From: CAZOEL01 sp964578835
Lineage (GTDB): Bacteria; Desulfobacterota; Syntrophobacteria; Syntrophobacterales; Syntrophobacteraceae
Length of the DNA: 46,291 nucleotides
Direction of reading: 5' to 3'
Assembly: GCA_964578835.1 (NCBI GenBank)
Contig: CAZOEL010000059.1
Location: 1-46,291, forward strand
A program made the position numbers and the translations under genes. This document shows positions 32,550 to 41,305 of this stretch, in pieces; the first letter of the stretch is position 1, and every line of letters begins with the position of its first letter. The notes beneath the pieces are model-generated. The model was not told the origin of the DNA, searched no databases, and saw nothing but the letters and a program-made list of their open reading frames with translations.

Positions 32550-34076
32550 GTGGCAAGAGGAAAAGTCTATCTCGTAGGCGCGGGACCCGGGGATCCGGGG
32601 CTTTTGACGATAAAAGGGCGGGATCTGCTGGAGCGGGCTGAAGTCGTGATATATGACTATCTGGCCAATGAAGAATTTCTCAAATATGCCCCTGCCGAGG
32701 CGGAGATCATCTATGTGGGAAAAAAGGGCGGAGACCATACGCTGAGTCAGCAGGGCATAAACGATCTTCTCATCGAAAAGGGCAGGGAGCATATTGTTGT
32801 GCGGCTCAAAGGGGGAGACCCGTTCGTATTCGGACGAGGCGGGGAGGAGGCTCAAATGCTTGTCGCTGCAGGCATCCCTTTTGAGGTGGTTCCGGGAGTC
32901 ACGGCGGCTGTAGCTGTTCCCGCCTACGCCGGCATCCCTCTTTCGCATCGAGATTTTACGGCAAACATGGCGTTTGTGACGGGCCATGAAAGAGAAGACC
33001 AGCCTGGTGAAACCAAGATAGCCTGGGATAAGCTCGCTACCGGAATCGGCACTCTGGTTTTCTTCATGGGAGTAAAGAACCTGCCGGAAATCTGCAAAAG
33101 CCTTATGAAGCACGGAAGGCCTGCAAGCACCCCTGTTGCGGTCATCCGTTGGGGAACTACGTCAAAGCAGAAGACCGTTGTGGGAACGCTCGAGAACATT
33201 GCCGAAAAGGTCCGGGAGGCCAATTTGAAGCCGCCTGCCCTGACGGTGGTGGGAGAAGTCGTCCAGTTGAGGGATGAACTGAATTGGTTCGAGAGCCGCC
33301 CGCTGTTCGGGAGGCGCATTGTGGTGACGCGAGCCCGCGAGCAGGCGAGCGACTTCAAGTCGGCCTTATCTGAGCTGGGCGCCGACTGTATAGAGTTCCC
33401 AACCATAGAGATTGAGCCCCCGCCTTCATGGCAGCCGCTCGATGATGCAATCTCCCGATTGTCGACTTATGACTGGGCGATCTTTACGAGCGTGAATGGA
33501 GTAAGGCTTTTCATGCAGAGACTCTGGGCCGCCGATCTCGATGTCAGAGAGCTCAAAGGCGTTCTACTTGGGGCGATTGGACCCAGAACGGCTGACGAGC
33601 TCAGGAAGTTTGGTCTTCGACCGGACTTGATTCCGAAAGAGTATCGCGCCGAGTCTGTACTCGAAAGCCTGGCGGGCGAGAATCTTGAAGGAAAGCGAGT
33701 TTTGATGCCGAGAGCCATGATCGCGCGTGACATTCTGCCTGAAACTCTTCGGAAGCGCGGAGCGACGGTGGATGTGGCTCCCGCCTATCAAACCGTTCTC
33801 CCTGACAGTCGGAGCGCAGAGATATTGGATCTCCTAAAAAATGGCGAAATCGATTGCCTGACTTTTACATCATCGTCTACGGTTTCCAATTTTTTTAGCT
33901 TGTTTGCAAAAGATCAGATCCTTTCGTTCATGTCGAAGGCGGCAATCGCCTGCATCGGGCCTATTACGGCCCAGACTGCGGAAGAATATGGACTCAAGAC
34001 GGAAATAATGCCTTCCGAATACACCATACCCGGGCTTGTTGAGGCAATTTGCTCTTATTTTGAGGGGAAAGCATAA
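32550..34076 (+). CDS. cobA-hemD: Fused uroporphyrinogen-III C-methyltransferase / uroporphyrinogen-III synthase
   Basis: A 508-residue bifunctional enzyme. Residues 1-245 are a SAM-dependent methyltransferase (VGAGPGDPGLLTIKG, VRLKGGDPFVFGRGGEEA, VVPGVTAAVAVPAYAGIPLS). After ~255 a HemD domain begins RRIVVTRAREQASDF, with IFTSVNGVRLFMQRL and, late, CLTFTSSSTVSNFF and CIGPITAQTAEEYGL. It closes hydroxymethylbilane to uroporphyrinogen III and methylates it to precorrin-2, for sirohaem/cobalamin and alternative haem. The start is a GTG. This fusion is common in Clostridia and Desulfobacterota. A strong hairpin lies just after the stop. Confidence 0.96.
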   Translation: MARGKVYLVGAGPGDPGLLTIKGRDLLERAEVVIYDYLANEEFLKYAPAEAEIIYVGKKGGDHTLSQQGINDLLIEKGREHIVVRLKGGDPFVFGRGGEEAQMLVAAGIPFEVVPGVTAAVAVPAYAGIPLSHRDFTANMAFVTGHEREDQPGETKIAWDKLATGIGTLVFFMGVKNLPEICKSLMKHGRPASTPVAVIRWGTTSKQKTVVGTLENIAEKVREANLKPPALTVVGEVVQLRDELNWFESRPLFGRRIVVTRAREQASDFKSALSELGADCIEFPTIEIEPPPSWQPLDDAISRLSTYDWAIFTSVNGVRLFMQRLWAADLDVRELKGVLLGAIGPRTADELRKFGLRPDLIPKEYRAESVLESLAGENLEGKRVLMPRAMIARDILPETLRKRGATVDVAPAYQTVLPDSRSAEILDLLKNGEIDCLTFTSSSTVSNFFSLFAKDQILSFMSKAAIACIGPITAQTAEEYGLKTEIMPSEYTIPGLVEAICSYFEGKA

Positions 34077-34081
34077 AAGGC

Positions 34082-34114
34082 CCGGGGGCGCGATGAACGG
34101 GATCGCGCCCCCGG
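34082..34114. terminator. Bidirectional terminator
   Basis: A perfect 13-bp G+C-rich stem, CCGGGGGCGCGAT (34082-34094) with its complement (34102-34114), has a 7-nt loop between convergent genes. On the minus strand it is followed by CCTTTT, so it best terminates the mlaA transcript, while also lying 6 bp after cobA-hemD. Confidence 0.78.
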
Positions 34115-34166
34115 CAAGGAAGAAAGCTGCAAGCTTGTCTGGAGAGCTTCAAAGGCCTGCAGCGAG

Positions 34167-34949
34167 CTATTCTTTGATCTTCTTTGCTCTGTTTTGCAGG
34201 TAAGCGTCTCGTACCGCCACGTAAGGATCTAAGGCGGATTTTTTTAAATCTTCGTATTCCCCTATCAGGAGCGAAGTGTTGTTCAACATCACCCCTGCCC
34301 GAACTCCGGCGCTGACTGCGAGCTCATCGGGGGCAATCCAGAAGAGAGGGTTCAGGAAACTGTCTCCGGCTGTTCCGATCGTGTCTCTTAAACTGGATGG
34401 CCCAAGGAATGGCCAGTTGAAATAAATGATAGGCCTCAAGCCCCAAACGCCGAGCGTTTGTCCTAAGTCTTCGTCTTGAGGGGCAAGACCGAAATCGCGG
34501 TTGGCTACATCGACCATGCCAATGAAGCCCAAGGTCGAGTTGATCATGAACCGGGCTATTTCCCCGCCCGCCTCCGGAAATTTGCCCTGAAGAGAATTGT
34601 TCACCACTCGCACTGGAACGAGAAAGTTCTCGTAGGCATTTCTGATGCCAATCCGAATCCCTTCCGGCACAAATGCTGCGTACACTTTCGCGGTTGGCTT
34701 CAAAACCCAGAAGTAAAGCTTATCGTTGAAATGGAAGAATGCCCTGTTGACAGATTCAAGCGGGTCAGCAATATGCTGTTCCTCGACTTCGAAAGGGTCT
34801 TTTTCTTCATGTGATGTTTGTGCTGCGAATGCCATGTTTGCTGGAGAAAAACGGCTATTCAAATCGTCTACGAGACCGAGAGTTGATAACAGAAAAGCAA
34901 TTGCCAGATAAATAGCAGCGACCTCGAGCGTCTTTTTTGTTTTCGTCAT
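34167..34949 (-). CDS. mlaA: MlaA (VacJ) family outer-membrane phospholipid-removal protein
   Basis: A 260-residue member of the MlaA family, which extracts mislocalised phospholipids from the outer leaflet and passes them to MlaC. Signature: ADPLESVNRAFFHFND, FLVPVRVVNNSLQGKFPEAG, RFMINSTLGFIGMVDVA and GVWGLRPIIYF. Residues 1-45 form a signal sequence ending near MAFAAQ, but no lipobox cysteine is present although most MlaA proteins are lipoproteins. AGGAGG precedes the ATG. No mlaBCDEF genes are in the window. Confidence 0.93.
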   Translation of the reverse strand: MTKTKKTLEVAAIYLAIAFLLSTLGLVDDLNSRFSPANMAFAAQTSHEEKDPFEVEEQHIADPLESVNRAFFHFNDKLYFWVLKPTAKVYAAFVPEGIRIGIRNAYENFLVPVRVVNNSLQGKFPEAGGEIARFMINSTLGFIGMVDVANRDFGLAPQDEDLGQTLGVWGLRPIIYFNWPFLGPSSLRDTIGTAGDSFLNPLFWIAPDELAVSAGVRAGVMLNNTSLLIGEYEDLKKSALDPYVAVRDAYLQNRAKKIKE

Positions 34950-35110
34950 TCATTTGCCTCCTCTTCAGTTGAATCTCATTGCCGGGCGTCAGCCAATGGG
35001 TATTACAAATTCAGCCCCTCCCACTTATCTGGGCATTCTAACACTATACAGAAACTAAGCAAGCAAAACCCTTGATGATGCAGCAGGCCTCATTTTGAAC
35101 CTGATAGCTG

Positions 35111-35500
35111 CTATATCGTAGCTATATCGTAGGGTGGGCAGAGTTTTTTCCTGCCCACCGTTCCCCAGAACCGGCATGAATGGCGGGAACCTAAAGACGC
35201 GCACACCCTGCCGGGCTCGTCCTTTTCAGCTAAAGTCACCAGATACATTGACCCAGTAAATGTTGTACGCATTTTTTGTGAAGCAAAGTTCAGCATTTCC
35301 AGAACTACGCCCCGTCGCAACTCCTCCCGGGCACGACTAAGAAGTACTTTGTTGACCTCTGCAGAAATGTATTCTTCACCGCAATTATCGCAGATCTGAG
35401 CTGGGACACGCTTGAAAACCAATGTCGTCTGATCCCTTTCCAAAACGATGGTTACGTATCCTTCCGCAGTTACACCATTTTGGCAAATTGCACACTTCAT
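35111..35500 (-). CDS. MqsA/YgiT-type zinc-finger antitoxin with a replaced C-terminus
   Basis: The first ~75 of 129 residues are a YgiT-type antitoxin: MKCAICQNGV and ICDNCGEEYIS bind one zinc, followed by a helix ELRRGVVLEMLNFA where such antitoxins usually end. The frame then runs on for ~55 residues into repeat sequence (the hairpin at 35133-35159) with no family resemblance. The ATG overlaps the TGA of an upstream toxin fragment (TGATG), the usual toxin-antitoxin order. I infer a decayed or extended antitoxin; whether it is made is unknown. Confidence 0.7.
   Translation of the reverse strand: MKCAICQNGVTAEGYVTIVLERDQTTLVFKRVPAQICDNCGEEYISAEVNKVLLSRAREELRRGVVLEMLNFASQKMRTTFTGSMYLVTLAEKDEPGRVCASLGSRHSCRFWGTVGRKKLCPPYDIATI
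35133..35159. repeat. GGTGGGCA...TGCCCACC hairpin repeat
   Basis: GGTGGGCAG (35133-35141) and CTGCCCACC (35151-35159) form a 9-bp perfect stem. Just left of it is a tandem 11-bp repeat CTATATCGTAG (from about 35111). This hairpin type is a widespread intergenic repeat; here it lies inside the extended end of the antitoxin frame. Confidence 0.65.
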
Positions 35501-35637
35501 CAGAGCCTCCTCGAAAAACCATCTGTCCATTTGAGAGAATCAGGTTCATAAGTTGTGATGATGACCAGTCTTCTCTCGGAGGAGTTTGCCGCCACAACTA
35601 CATGCCGTTGCCTGCCAGCCGTGTAGATTGGGGTACA
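35500..35637 (-). pseudogene. C-terminal fragment of a DUF4258-type toxin
   Basis: Upstream of the antitoxin, and overlapping its ATG by one base (TGATG), a frame open for 45 codons encodes RQRHVVVAANSSERRLVIIT followed by TYEPDSLKWTDGFSRRL and a stop. The VIITxYEPDxxKW ending is the signature of DUF4258 toxins, which precede YgiT antitoxins. The N-terminal half is absent: the frame closes upstream at a TAG (35638-35640). A truncated, presumably dead toxin is the simplest reading. It is too short for standard gene finding. Confidence 0.6.
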
Positions 35638-35993
35638 CTATAGCGCTACGTGATCTGAGCCAGATCGTCCGTTTAGAAGTCGGAAAGAGCCTGTTCAGTG
35701 AGGTAGCAGCCATACTCTGTTAGGAGATTCGCTTATGAAATCCGGATAAGTAGAAAATATGTCGTGTTTTTCAACTCCCGCTCTGTCATTGAAGGTATGA
35801 TCTCCAATATTTAACCTATCTTTCTCGAACCAAAATTCGCCACTTTGGCAAGAGGTGTTGAGTTTTGGATCGGGACAGGGGCATCTCGCCCAACCCAAAA
35901 TGCTCATTGGCATTAAAACTTGACGCTCACGTATCGACATAGTTATAACTTCTGTGTCAACATTGGGTTCATCGCGATACGGAGGCGGATACG
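35638..35993. other. Region with one doubtful open frame
   Basis: A minus-strand frame (about 35695-35940, from an ATG reading MSIRERQVLMPMSI) contains GWARCPCPDPKLN and could encode an 81-residue Cys-containing protein, but it has no ribosome site and no recognised family. The plus-strand side holds the promoter and ribosome site of the AbrB/Doc operon at its right end. Confidence 0.35.
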
Positions 35994-36221
35994 ATGCAGG
36001 CGTTGAGAATTCGGAAAGTTGGAAATTCACTTGGGTTGGTTCTCCCTAAAGAAGTCCTGGCACGGCTCAAAGTCGAGGAAGGTGACACGATATACCTGAC
36101 CGATGCCCCGGATGGGTATCGGATTACGCCCATGAATGCGGAGTTTGCCGAGCAGATAGCGGCAGCCGAGGCTATCATGCGTGAGGATCGGGACGTGCTC
36201 CGCGAGCTCGCCAACCGATGA
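35994..36221 (+). CDS. AbrB/MazE-type antitoxin of a Doc system
   Basis: A 75-residue antitoxin with an N-terminal AbrB/SpoVT swapped-hairpin DNA-binding domain: LRIRKVGNSLGLVLPKEVLA then EGDTIYLTDAPDGYRI. The C-terminal helix (EQIAAAEAIMREDRDVLREL) would wrap the toxin. GGAGG precedes the ATG. The stop overlaps the start of the doc gene by 4 bp (ATGA). Antitoxins of this type normally bind their own promoter, so autoregulation is expected though no operator was read. The pair appears intact. Confidence 0.9.
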   Translation: MQALRIRKVGNSLGLVLPKEVLARLKVEEGDTIYLTDAPDGYRITPMNAEFAEQIAAAEAIMREDRDVLRELANR

Positions 36222-36607
36222 ACTGGACATGGATCGATCCGGCCGTAGTCCTGGCCATCCATGACCAGCAGATTGCCGAGCATGGAGGCATGGGCGGTGT
36301 CAGGGATATGGGACTCCTGGAAAGCGCTCTGGCCCGTCCGGTGCAACTGGAAGCATACGGCGACCCGGATGCTTTTGACTTGGCCGCAGCCTACGCTTAT
36401 GGAATAGCGCGGAATCATTCGTTCGTGGACGGAAACAAGCGGACGGCCTATGTGGTTTGCATGCTGTTCTTGCGGCTTCATGGCTTGGAGATCAAAGCTC
36501 CAGGACCGGATAGAGTCATCCTCTTTGAACGGCTCGGCAAAGGCGAGGTTCAGCCAGAGGAATTAGCTGGATGGCTTCGGGAGCATGGAACTTGGCGAGA
36601 AAGATGA
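36218..36607 (+). CDS. doc: Death-on-curing (Doc) family toxin
   Basis: A 129-residue Fic/Doc protein. The active-site motif HSFVDGNKRTAYV (Doc consensus HxFxDxNKRT) is complete, with GGVRDMGLLESALARP upstream as in other Doc toxins. Doc of phage P1 phosphorylates EF-Tu and halts translation; this homolog probably does the same, but the glycine before NKR is closer to Fic, so AMP transfer is possible. It overlaps its antitoxin gene by 4 bp. Full length; this is the only intact toxin-antitoxin pair in the window. Confidence 0.94.
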   Translation: MNWTWIDPAVVLAIHDQQIAEHGGMGGVRDMGLLESALARPVQLEAYGDPDAFDLAAAYAYGIARNHSFVDGNKRTAYVVCMLFLRLHGLEIKAPGPDRVILFERLGKGEVQPEELAGWLREHGTWRER

Positions 36608-36825
36608 CATGCAAGGACAATGCTGCCCACTGGAGCGAGCATGAACTGGTTAGCTGTAGGCTTTTTCGCTTCCTGCCAGGACAAGGAGGTTTTCCGCATC
36701 ACTCGTGAACTGCATGAAAGGAATGATACCGGACTTTTCCTGTAACAAGCAGCCCCGAAGAAGCGTCGGGTAAGCGGGGCCTTTGCCGGCCCAAAGGACT
36801 GTTACCAGTCCACACGCTCCCCTAA

Positions 36826-36861
36826 GAACGACTCATGACAGTTTCCCCCGTCAAGTCGCTC
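36826..36861 (-). ncRNA. Group II intron domain V
   Basis: On the minus strand GAGCGACU pairs with AGUCGUUC and GACGG with CUGUC, around a GGGAAA loop and an AUG bulge. This matches the GAGC...GAAA...GUUC layout and ~34-nt size of domain V, the catalytic core of group II introns. It is followed by UUAGGGG, as in bacterial introns. Confidence 0.6.
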
Positions 36862-36935
36862 AAGCCTCTCAAAAGCCCTCTCTCGAAAGCCTACAATGGT
36901 AACGATCTTTCCGGGCATGCAGTTTCCTGTGACAT

Positions 36936-37173
36936 TCAGGATGTAGGAGCTTGAGGTTCTTTGCCCTTGTTTTCCGTTACTCTCCATACAGCCACCAAGG
37001 CTGCACTCAAGGATCGGGTAAGAATCCGTCTCAAGGCATGCGCCTTTCCGCGTTTTCCTTCCCGCACTGCCTTCGCGATACGAACTTGAAGACGACCGTA
37101 CACGCATGAATGTCTTCCTCCAGTTAATGGAGCGCCACTCAAACATGTATGGAATTGTGCCCGTAGAGCTCAT
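36936..37173 (-). pseudogene. N-terminal fragment of group II intron reverse transcriptase
   Basis: From the ATG at 37173 one frame reads FEWRSINWRKTF, then a second frame (36936-37142) continues RLQVRIAKAVREGKRGKAHA, LRRILTRSL and WRVTENKGK. Together these match the conserved N-terminal (RT0) region of bacterial intron maturases (W..INWRK...RLQVRIAKA...LLTRSF...RVTENKGKKTPGVDG). A frameshift lies near 37105, and the sequence is lost after NKGK. The gene is dead and most of it is deleted. This is recognised from memory of the family, not from a search. Confidence 0.68.
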
Positions 37174-37293
37174 CTTTTTTTTTGGAGTCAAATCGATGCG
37201 CGGGATTGTGTCTGTAGATGAATGCCATGAAAGATACTATGGACTAAGGCTGAGAGGGAGCACAGTGCCGAGACCAGCAGGATTCTAGACACC

Positions 37294-37731
37294 TCACGCC
37301 GCAAGCCACCGTCTTGCCTCTTCGATTACTTCAGGAATGGATGGCCTTTCGCAGTCCGTAACTTCACTCTCCAAATGTTTATGATGAGGGAAGTGCTTCA
37401 ACCCGGGAAAGTGTTGTGTGTTATCATACCGGAATATGAGCCGACTTCGCTCATCTTGAAAGTGGTAGCGATAAGGGCCGAACTTCTCACACAAGCGGCT
37501 GATTTCGGGAAGCTCCCGCATGCAGTTGGGACACCAGGGATTCCAGAAAATCAGCAGTAGAGGTTTTCCCTCCACGCTGGCGTAAGAGATATTATTACCC
37601 TCAAAGGTTTCAATGGAAAAATCGGGAAATGGCTCGCCCACTTCGACACCCCAACCGGGCAAAGCCATGGACCACTGGAGCAACAGCGCCACAAGTGGAA
37701 TTGTCGCGATTCGAGTCATGTTGAGCATCAT
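37294..37731 (-). CDS. Thioredoxin-like N-terminus fused to a TumE-type toxin C-terminus
   Basis: The 145-residue product has a signal peptide (IATIPLVALLLQWSMALPGW), then the first half of a TlpA/ResA thioredoxin domain (VGEPFPDFSIETF, LLLIFWNPWCPNCMRELPEI). After EKFGP the thioredoxin half-domain stops and the frame continues YRYHFQDERSRLIFRYDN, FPHHKHLESEV and CERPSIPEVIEEARRWLAA. The latter has the RYDN...FPHHKH...PSIxEV layout of TumE-family toxins. The chimera is in frame with no stop between. The ATG overlaps the ccdA stop (TAATG). The thioredoxin is almost certainly inactive as a fold because its second half is missing; whether the product is made is unknown. Confidence 0.75.
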   Translation of the reverse strand: MMLNMTRIATIPLVALLLQWSMALPGWGVEVGEPFPDFSIETFEGNNISYASVEGKPLLLIFWNPWCPNCMRELPEISRLCEKFGPYRYHFQDERSRLIFRYDNTQHFPGLKHFPHHKHLESEVTDCERPSIPEVIEEARRWLAA

Positions 37732-38429
37732 TATAGCCATGCCTGACCCGCACTGATGAGATAGTATTCCGCAAGAAAGAGCATCAGCACCCCGAGGACT
37801 TTCTTCGTGGCGACCATCCAATAGCCCGGCTTGGGCAGCGCCGCGGCCAGCCCTGAGAATGTCCCGATCACAATGAGCAGGACGCCCATCCCCATGGAGA
37901 AGGTAAAAACGAGCAAGCCCCCGTAAAAGACGCTCTGGGTTGTCGCAACGTAAGTCAAAAGACCAAGGAGCACCGGCGAAGTGCATGGAGAAGCGACAAG
38001 CCCCGAGGCTGCTCCAACGAGGAAAGCTCCGACCACTCCTCCTGCGGCGGGTTCCCAGGGTTTTCCCGAAGAAAACCATGTGGGAAACGGAATCACCTCC
38101 AGAATATTGAGGCCAATCAGAATGAGTATATTTGCAACAACGAACATAGCCCAGGGGTTGGTGCTGATCTTTCCAAAAAAACCGCCCGTCAGGGCAGCCA
38201 CCATGCCCAGGAGCGAATAGACCGCGGCCATCCCCACGACATACCCGAGCGAGAGTAGAAAAGATCTCATCCGGGTCTTCTCCCCGGAGGCTTTGGAGCC
38301 AACATAGGCTGAAACAATGGGGATCATGGGGTAAGTGCAAGGGGCAAGGCTGGCGAGCACTCCCCCCGCAAAGGCCGCACCGATAGCAGCAACCGCGGGT
38401 CCCGCAAGGTAAGCTTCCATTCCATTCAT
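37731..38429 (-). CDS. ccdA: CcdA/DsbD-type membrane thiol-disulfide transporter
   Basis: A 232-residue inner-membrane protein with six predicted helices. The cysteine pair sits in GGVLASLAPCTYPMIPIVSA (helix 1) and SGLVASPCTSPVLLGLLTYV (helix 4), the CcdA signature that carries electrons from cytosolic thioredoxin to periplasmic partners. AAGGATAAG precedes the ATG. The downstream gene (minus strand) is the thioredoxin-like chimera, which would have been its natural partner, and upstream is the Sco1-cytochrome c gene. This order suggests a module for cytochrome c or copper-site maturation. Confidence 0.92.
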   Translation of the reverse strand: MNGMEAYLAGPAVAAIGAAFAGGVLASLAPCTYPMIPIVSAYVGSKASGEKTRMRSFLLSLGYVVGMAAVYSLLGMVAALTGGFFGKISTNPWAMFVVANILILIGLNILEVIPFPTWFSSGKPWEPAAGGVVGAFLVGAASGLVASPCTSPVLLGLLTYVATTQSVFYGGLLVFTFSMGMGVLLIVIGTFSGLAAALPKPGYWMVATKKVLGVLMLFLAEYYLISAGQAWL

Positions 38430-38502
38430 CTTATCCTTTGCTCCTCCACCTCCAACTCACCCGCTTCGGGACGAGCTTGAGGCATCGCTCAGAGGCGCTG
38501 AT

Positions 38503-39519
38503 TCACTGGCTTTGAGCGCCTTGGCTCTGATGTTCTTTGCCGTGATCATGATGCTGATGCTCCATTCTACGGCTCTCTTCCTCGATATAGGTGATAAGGG
38601 CTTCGACTTCCTCATTATTCAGCCGCAGATTCGGCATGGGAATGTTGTTGTATTGCGCCAGAAGGGCCATGGCCAGGGGATCTTTTTCCGCAAGCATCTT
38701 GTCCGGTTCCGCAATGAAACGGCTAAGCCACGCCGGGTCCCGCTTGCGGGTCACGTTCAAAAGATCGGGGCCGATATCGGGAGCCTTCGACCGCACTTCC
38801 TCCCGCGCTCCTATCGTGTGACAGGCGCTGCACCGGGTGCGAAAAAGGCCTTCTCCCTTGGAGATGTTGCGCACCTCGGGGGCATCGGCATATTCACGCT
38901 TTTCTTTTGGCGGAAGCTTCCAGTTATGGAGCCAGCCGCCCACTTGTCCTGCAAGGACATACGGGTTTTCAAATGGGGAGGCCTTCTTCCACTGCCCTGT
39001 TTTCTGGTTTCCTATGAGCATGCTCAGCGTATGAGCCGAGAGGCTGCCGGTTTTCTCCTCTTCCTCATTGTAGAGCCCGAGCTTTTTTCGCAGCAGCTTT
39101 ATGTCCTGTTCTTTTCCCGTAAGGAAGAGCCATCCGGGGGCGACCTGGAATTTTTCAGTATAGTTTTTGAGCACTTCCGGCGTATCGTGCTTTGGGTCGA
39201 TAGTAATCGAGTACATGAAGACATCTTGGCCCACTCGATCGCCAAGGATTTTTTGGAGCTCGCGCAGACGCGCGGTCTCGAGCGGGCACGCATCGGGGCA
39301 GCGGGTAAAAATGAAGTTGATCACCACAACTTTGTCTTTTATGAGATCGTCGAAGAAGCGAACCTGCTTTCCCTCCTGGGTTACAAGCGGGATGTTCGGG
39401 AAGTAGTCGGCTCCCCAGATTGATGCGGCGCTGCCTGCAGCCGTGGCATTCCACCCCTGCGCCATCAGTCCGATTCCAATGAACAGAGCAAGAATACGCT
39501 TCCAGTGAGCCCTATGCAT
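38503..39519 (-). CDS. Sco1/SenC-type copper protein fused to a cytochrome c domain
   Basis: A 338-residue exported protein. A signal peptide (ILALFIGIGLMAQGWNATAA) is followed by a Sco domain with the copper motif FTRCPDACPLETARL, TIDPKHDTPEVL and the ligand His in SAHTLSML; a class-I cytochrome c domain follows with CSACHTIG and the axial Met in IPMPN. The His-rich tail (MEHQHHDHGKEHQ) could bind metal. The open frame starts 30 codons earlier; AAGGAG before the ATG at 39519 and the signal peptide fix the start. Sco proteins deliver copper to CuA of cytochrome oxidases; no oxidase gene is nearby. Next to a multicopper oxidase pseudogene and ccdA. Confidence 0.94.
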   Translation of the reverse strand: MHRAHWKRILALFIGIGLMAQGWNATAAGSAASIWGADYFPNIPLVTQEGKQVRFFDDLIKDKVVVINFIFTRCPDACPLETARLRELQKILGDRVGQDVFMYSITIDPKHDTPEVLKNYTEKFQVAPGWLFLTGKEQDIKLLRKKLGLYNEEEEKTGSLSAHTLSMLIGNQKTGQWKKASPFENPYVLAGQVGGWLHNWKLPPKEKREYADAPEVRNISKGEGLFRTRCSACHTIGAREEVRSKAPDIGPDLLNVTRKRDPAWLSRFIAEPDKMLAEKDPLAMALLAQYNNIPMPNLRLNNEEVEALITYIEEESRRMEHQHHDHGKEHQSQGAQSQ

Positions 39520-39605
39520 GATTACTCCTTCTTTGATCTCAAGGTTTGCACCAGCCAAAGAGCCGTCATCTACGGCTCTTTGGCTAATCATAAGGGGCGC
39601 GGCCG

Positions 39606-40866
<1,261 letters not shown>

Positions 40867-41020
40867 ACGGCTAATGTGATTGGTCTATTAGGGTATTTTT
40901 CCCCTCCGGACGTCATTGACGCTCAGCATGAGAGAGAAATAGTAAAGGGGGCGCTTCAATGGTCCATGAAAAGGAATACTTGCCGCCAACGGTTGAGGCC
41001 TTGGCTATCTTGTTTTGCTC
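40867..41020. other. Spacer upstream of the multicopper oxidase remnant
   Basis: A short spacer with no identifiable N-terminal multicopper oxidase coding in any frame, which supports truncation of that gene. Confidence 0.4.
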
Positions 41021-41305
41021 TTATATTCGTAGAATACTCATACGGCGGGAATCGGGCTTATATGAAAGGATGTTCAGATCTTGAGCGAAGACTCTCAAAC
41101 GGAGTGGAAGGCCAAGTGAGGCAGTCGCCTGGGGAAAGGCCACAGATGTTTGGTTGATAGCTTTGGAGGATTCGCCATTCTGTTCCGCGATGGCAAGAGT
41201 AACTCGGCTCTTCGCCAATACTTTCTGAGCTTGAAGAGGGCCGCAAAAGAACAGAGTGACAAAAGCGGTCAGCGACCATACAACAAAAAGATTGACGGTC
41301 TTCAT
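41021..41305 (-). CDS. Small exported protein or gene remnant (94 aa)
   Basis: A minus-strand frame with a convincing signal peptide (LFVVWSLTAFVTLFFCGPLQAQ) and GGGAG about 10 nt before the ATG. The ~67-residue mature part has no recognised family and ends RRMSILRI in what looks like random sequence. It could be a small periplasmic protein or the 5' part of a gene, perhaps the one whose 3' part is the oxidase pseudogene, cut by a deletion. Low certainty. Confidence 0.4.
   Translation of the reverse strand: MKTVNLFVVWSLTAFVTLFFCGPLQAQKVLAKSRVTLAIAEQNGESSKAINQTSVAFPQATASLGLPLRLRVFAQDLNILSYKPDSRRMSILRI

Larger units (their letters stand above)
36765..37173 (-). mobile_element. Group II intron remnant
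   Basis: On the minus strand the left portion (37173 to ~36936) encodes the start of an intron-encoded reverse transcriptase, and the right portion ends with a domain-V-like hairpin (36826-36861), a domain-VI-like stem and the 3' end CTTACCCGAC (36765-36774 complement). Most of the reverse transcriptase is deleted. The 5' intron boundary (consensus GTGCG) could not be placed. A 34-codon plus-strand frame at 36641-36745, just outside, has no known family. Confidence 0.68.

Noticed and set aside
36802..37191. 129-codon minus-strand open frame taken as one gene
   Set aside because: Only its first ~22 residues match the intron maturase; the rest is non-coding intron RNA read as protein.
37732..38340. 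N-terminal 200 codons of the long minus-strand frame that includes the thioredoxin chimera
   Set aside because: This part is the ccdA gene read in the wrong frame; the true chimera starts at 37731 with a TAATG overlap.
38512..39423. 303-codon plus-strand open frame
   Set aside because: Shadow of the Sco1-cytochrome c gene.
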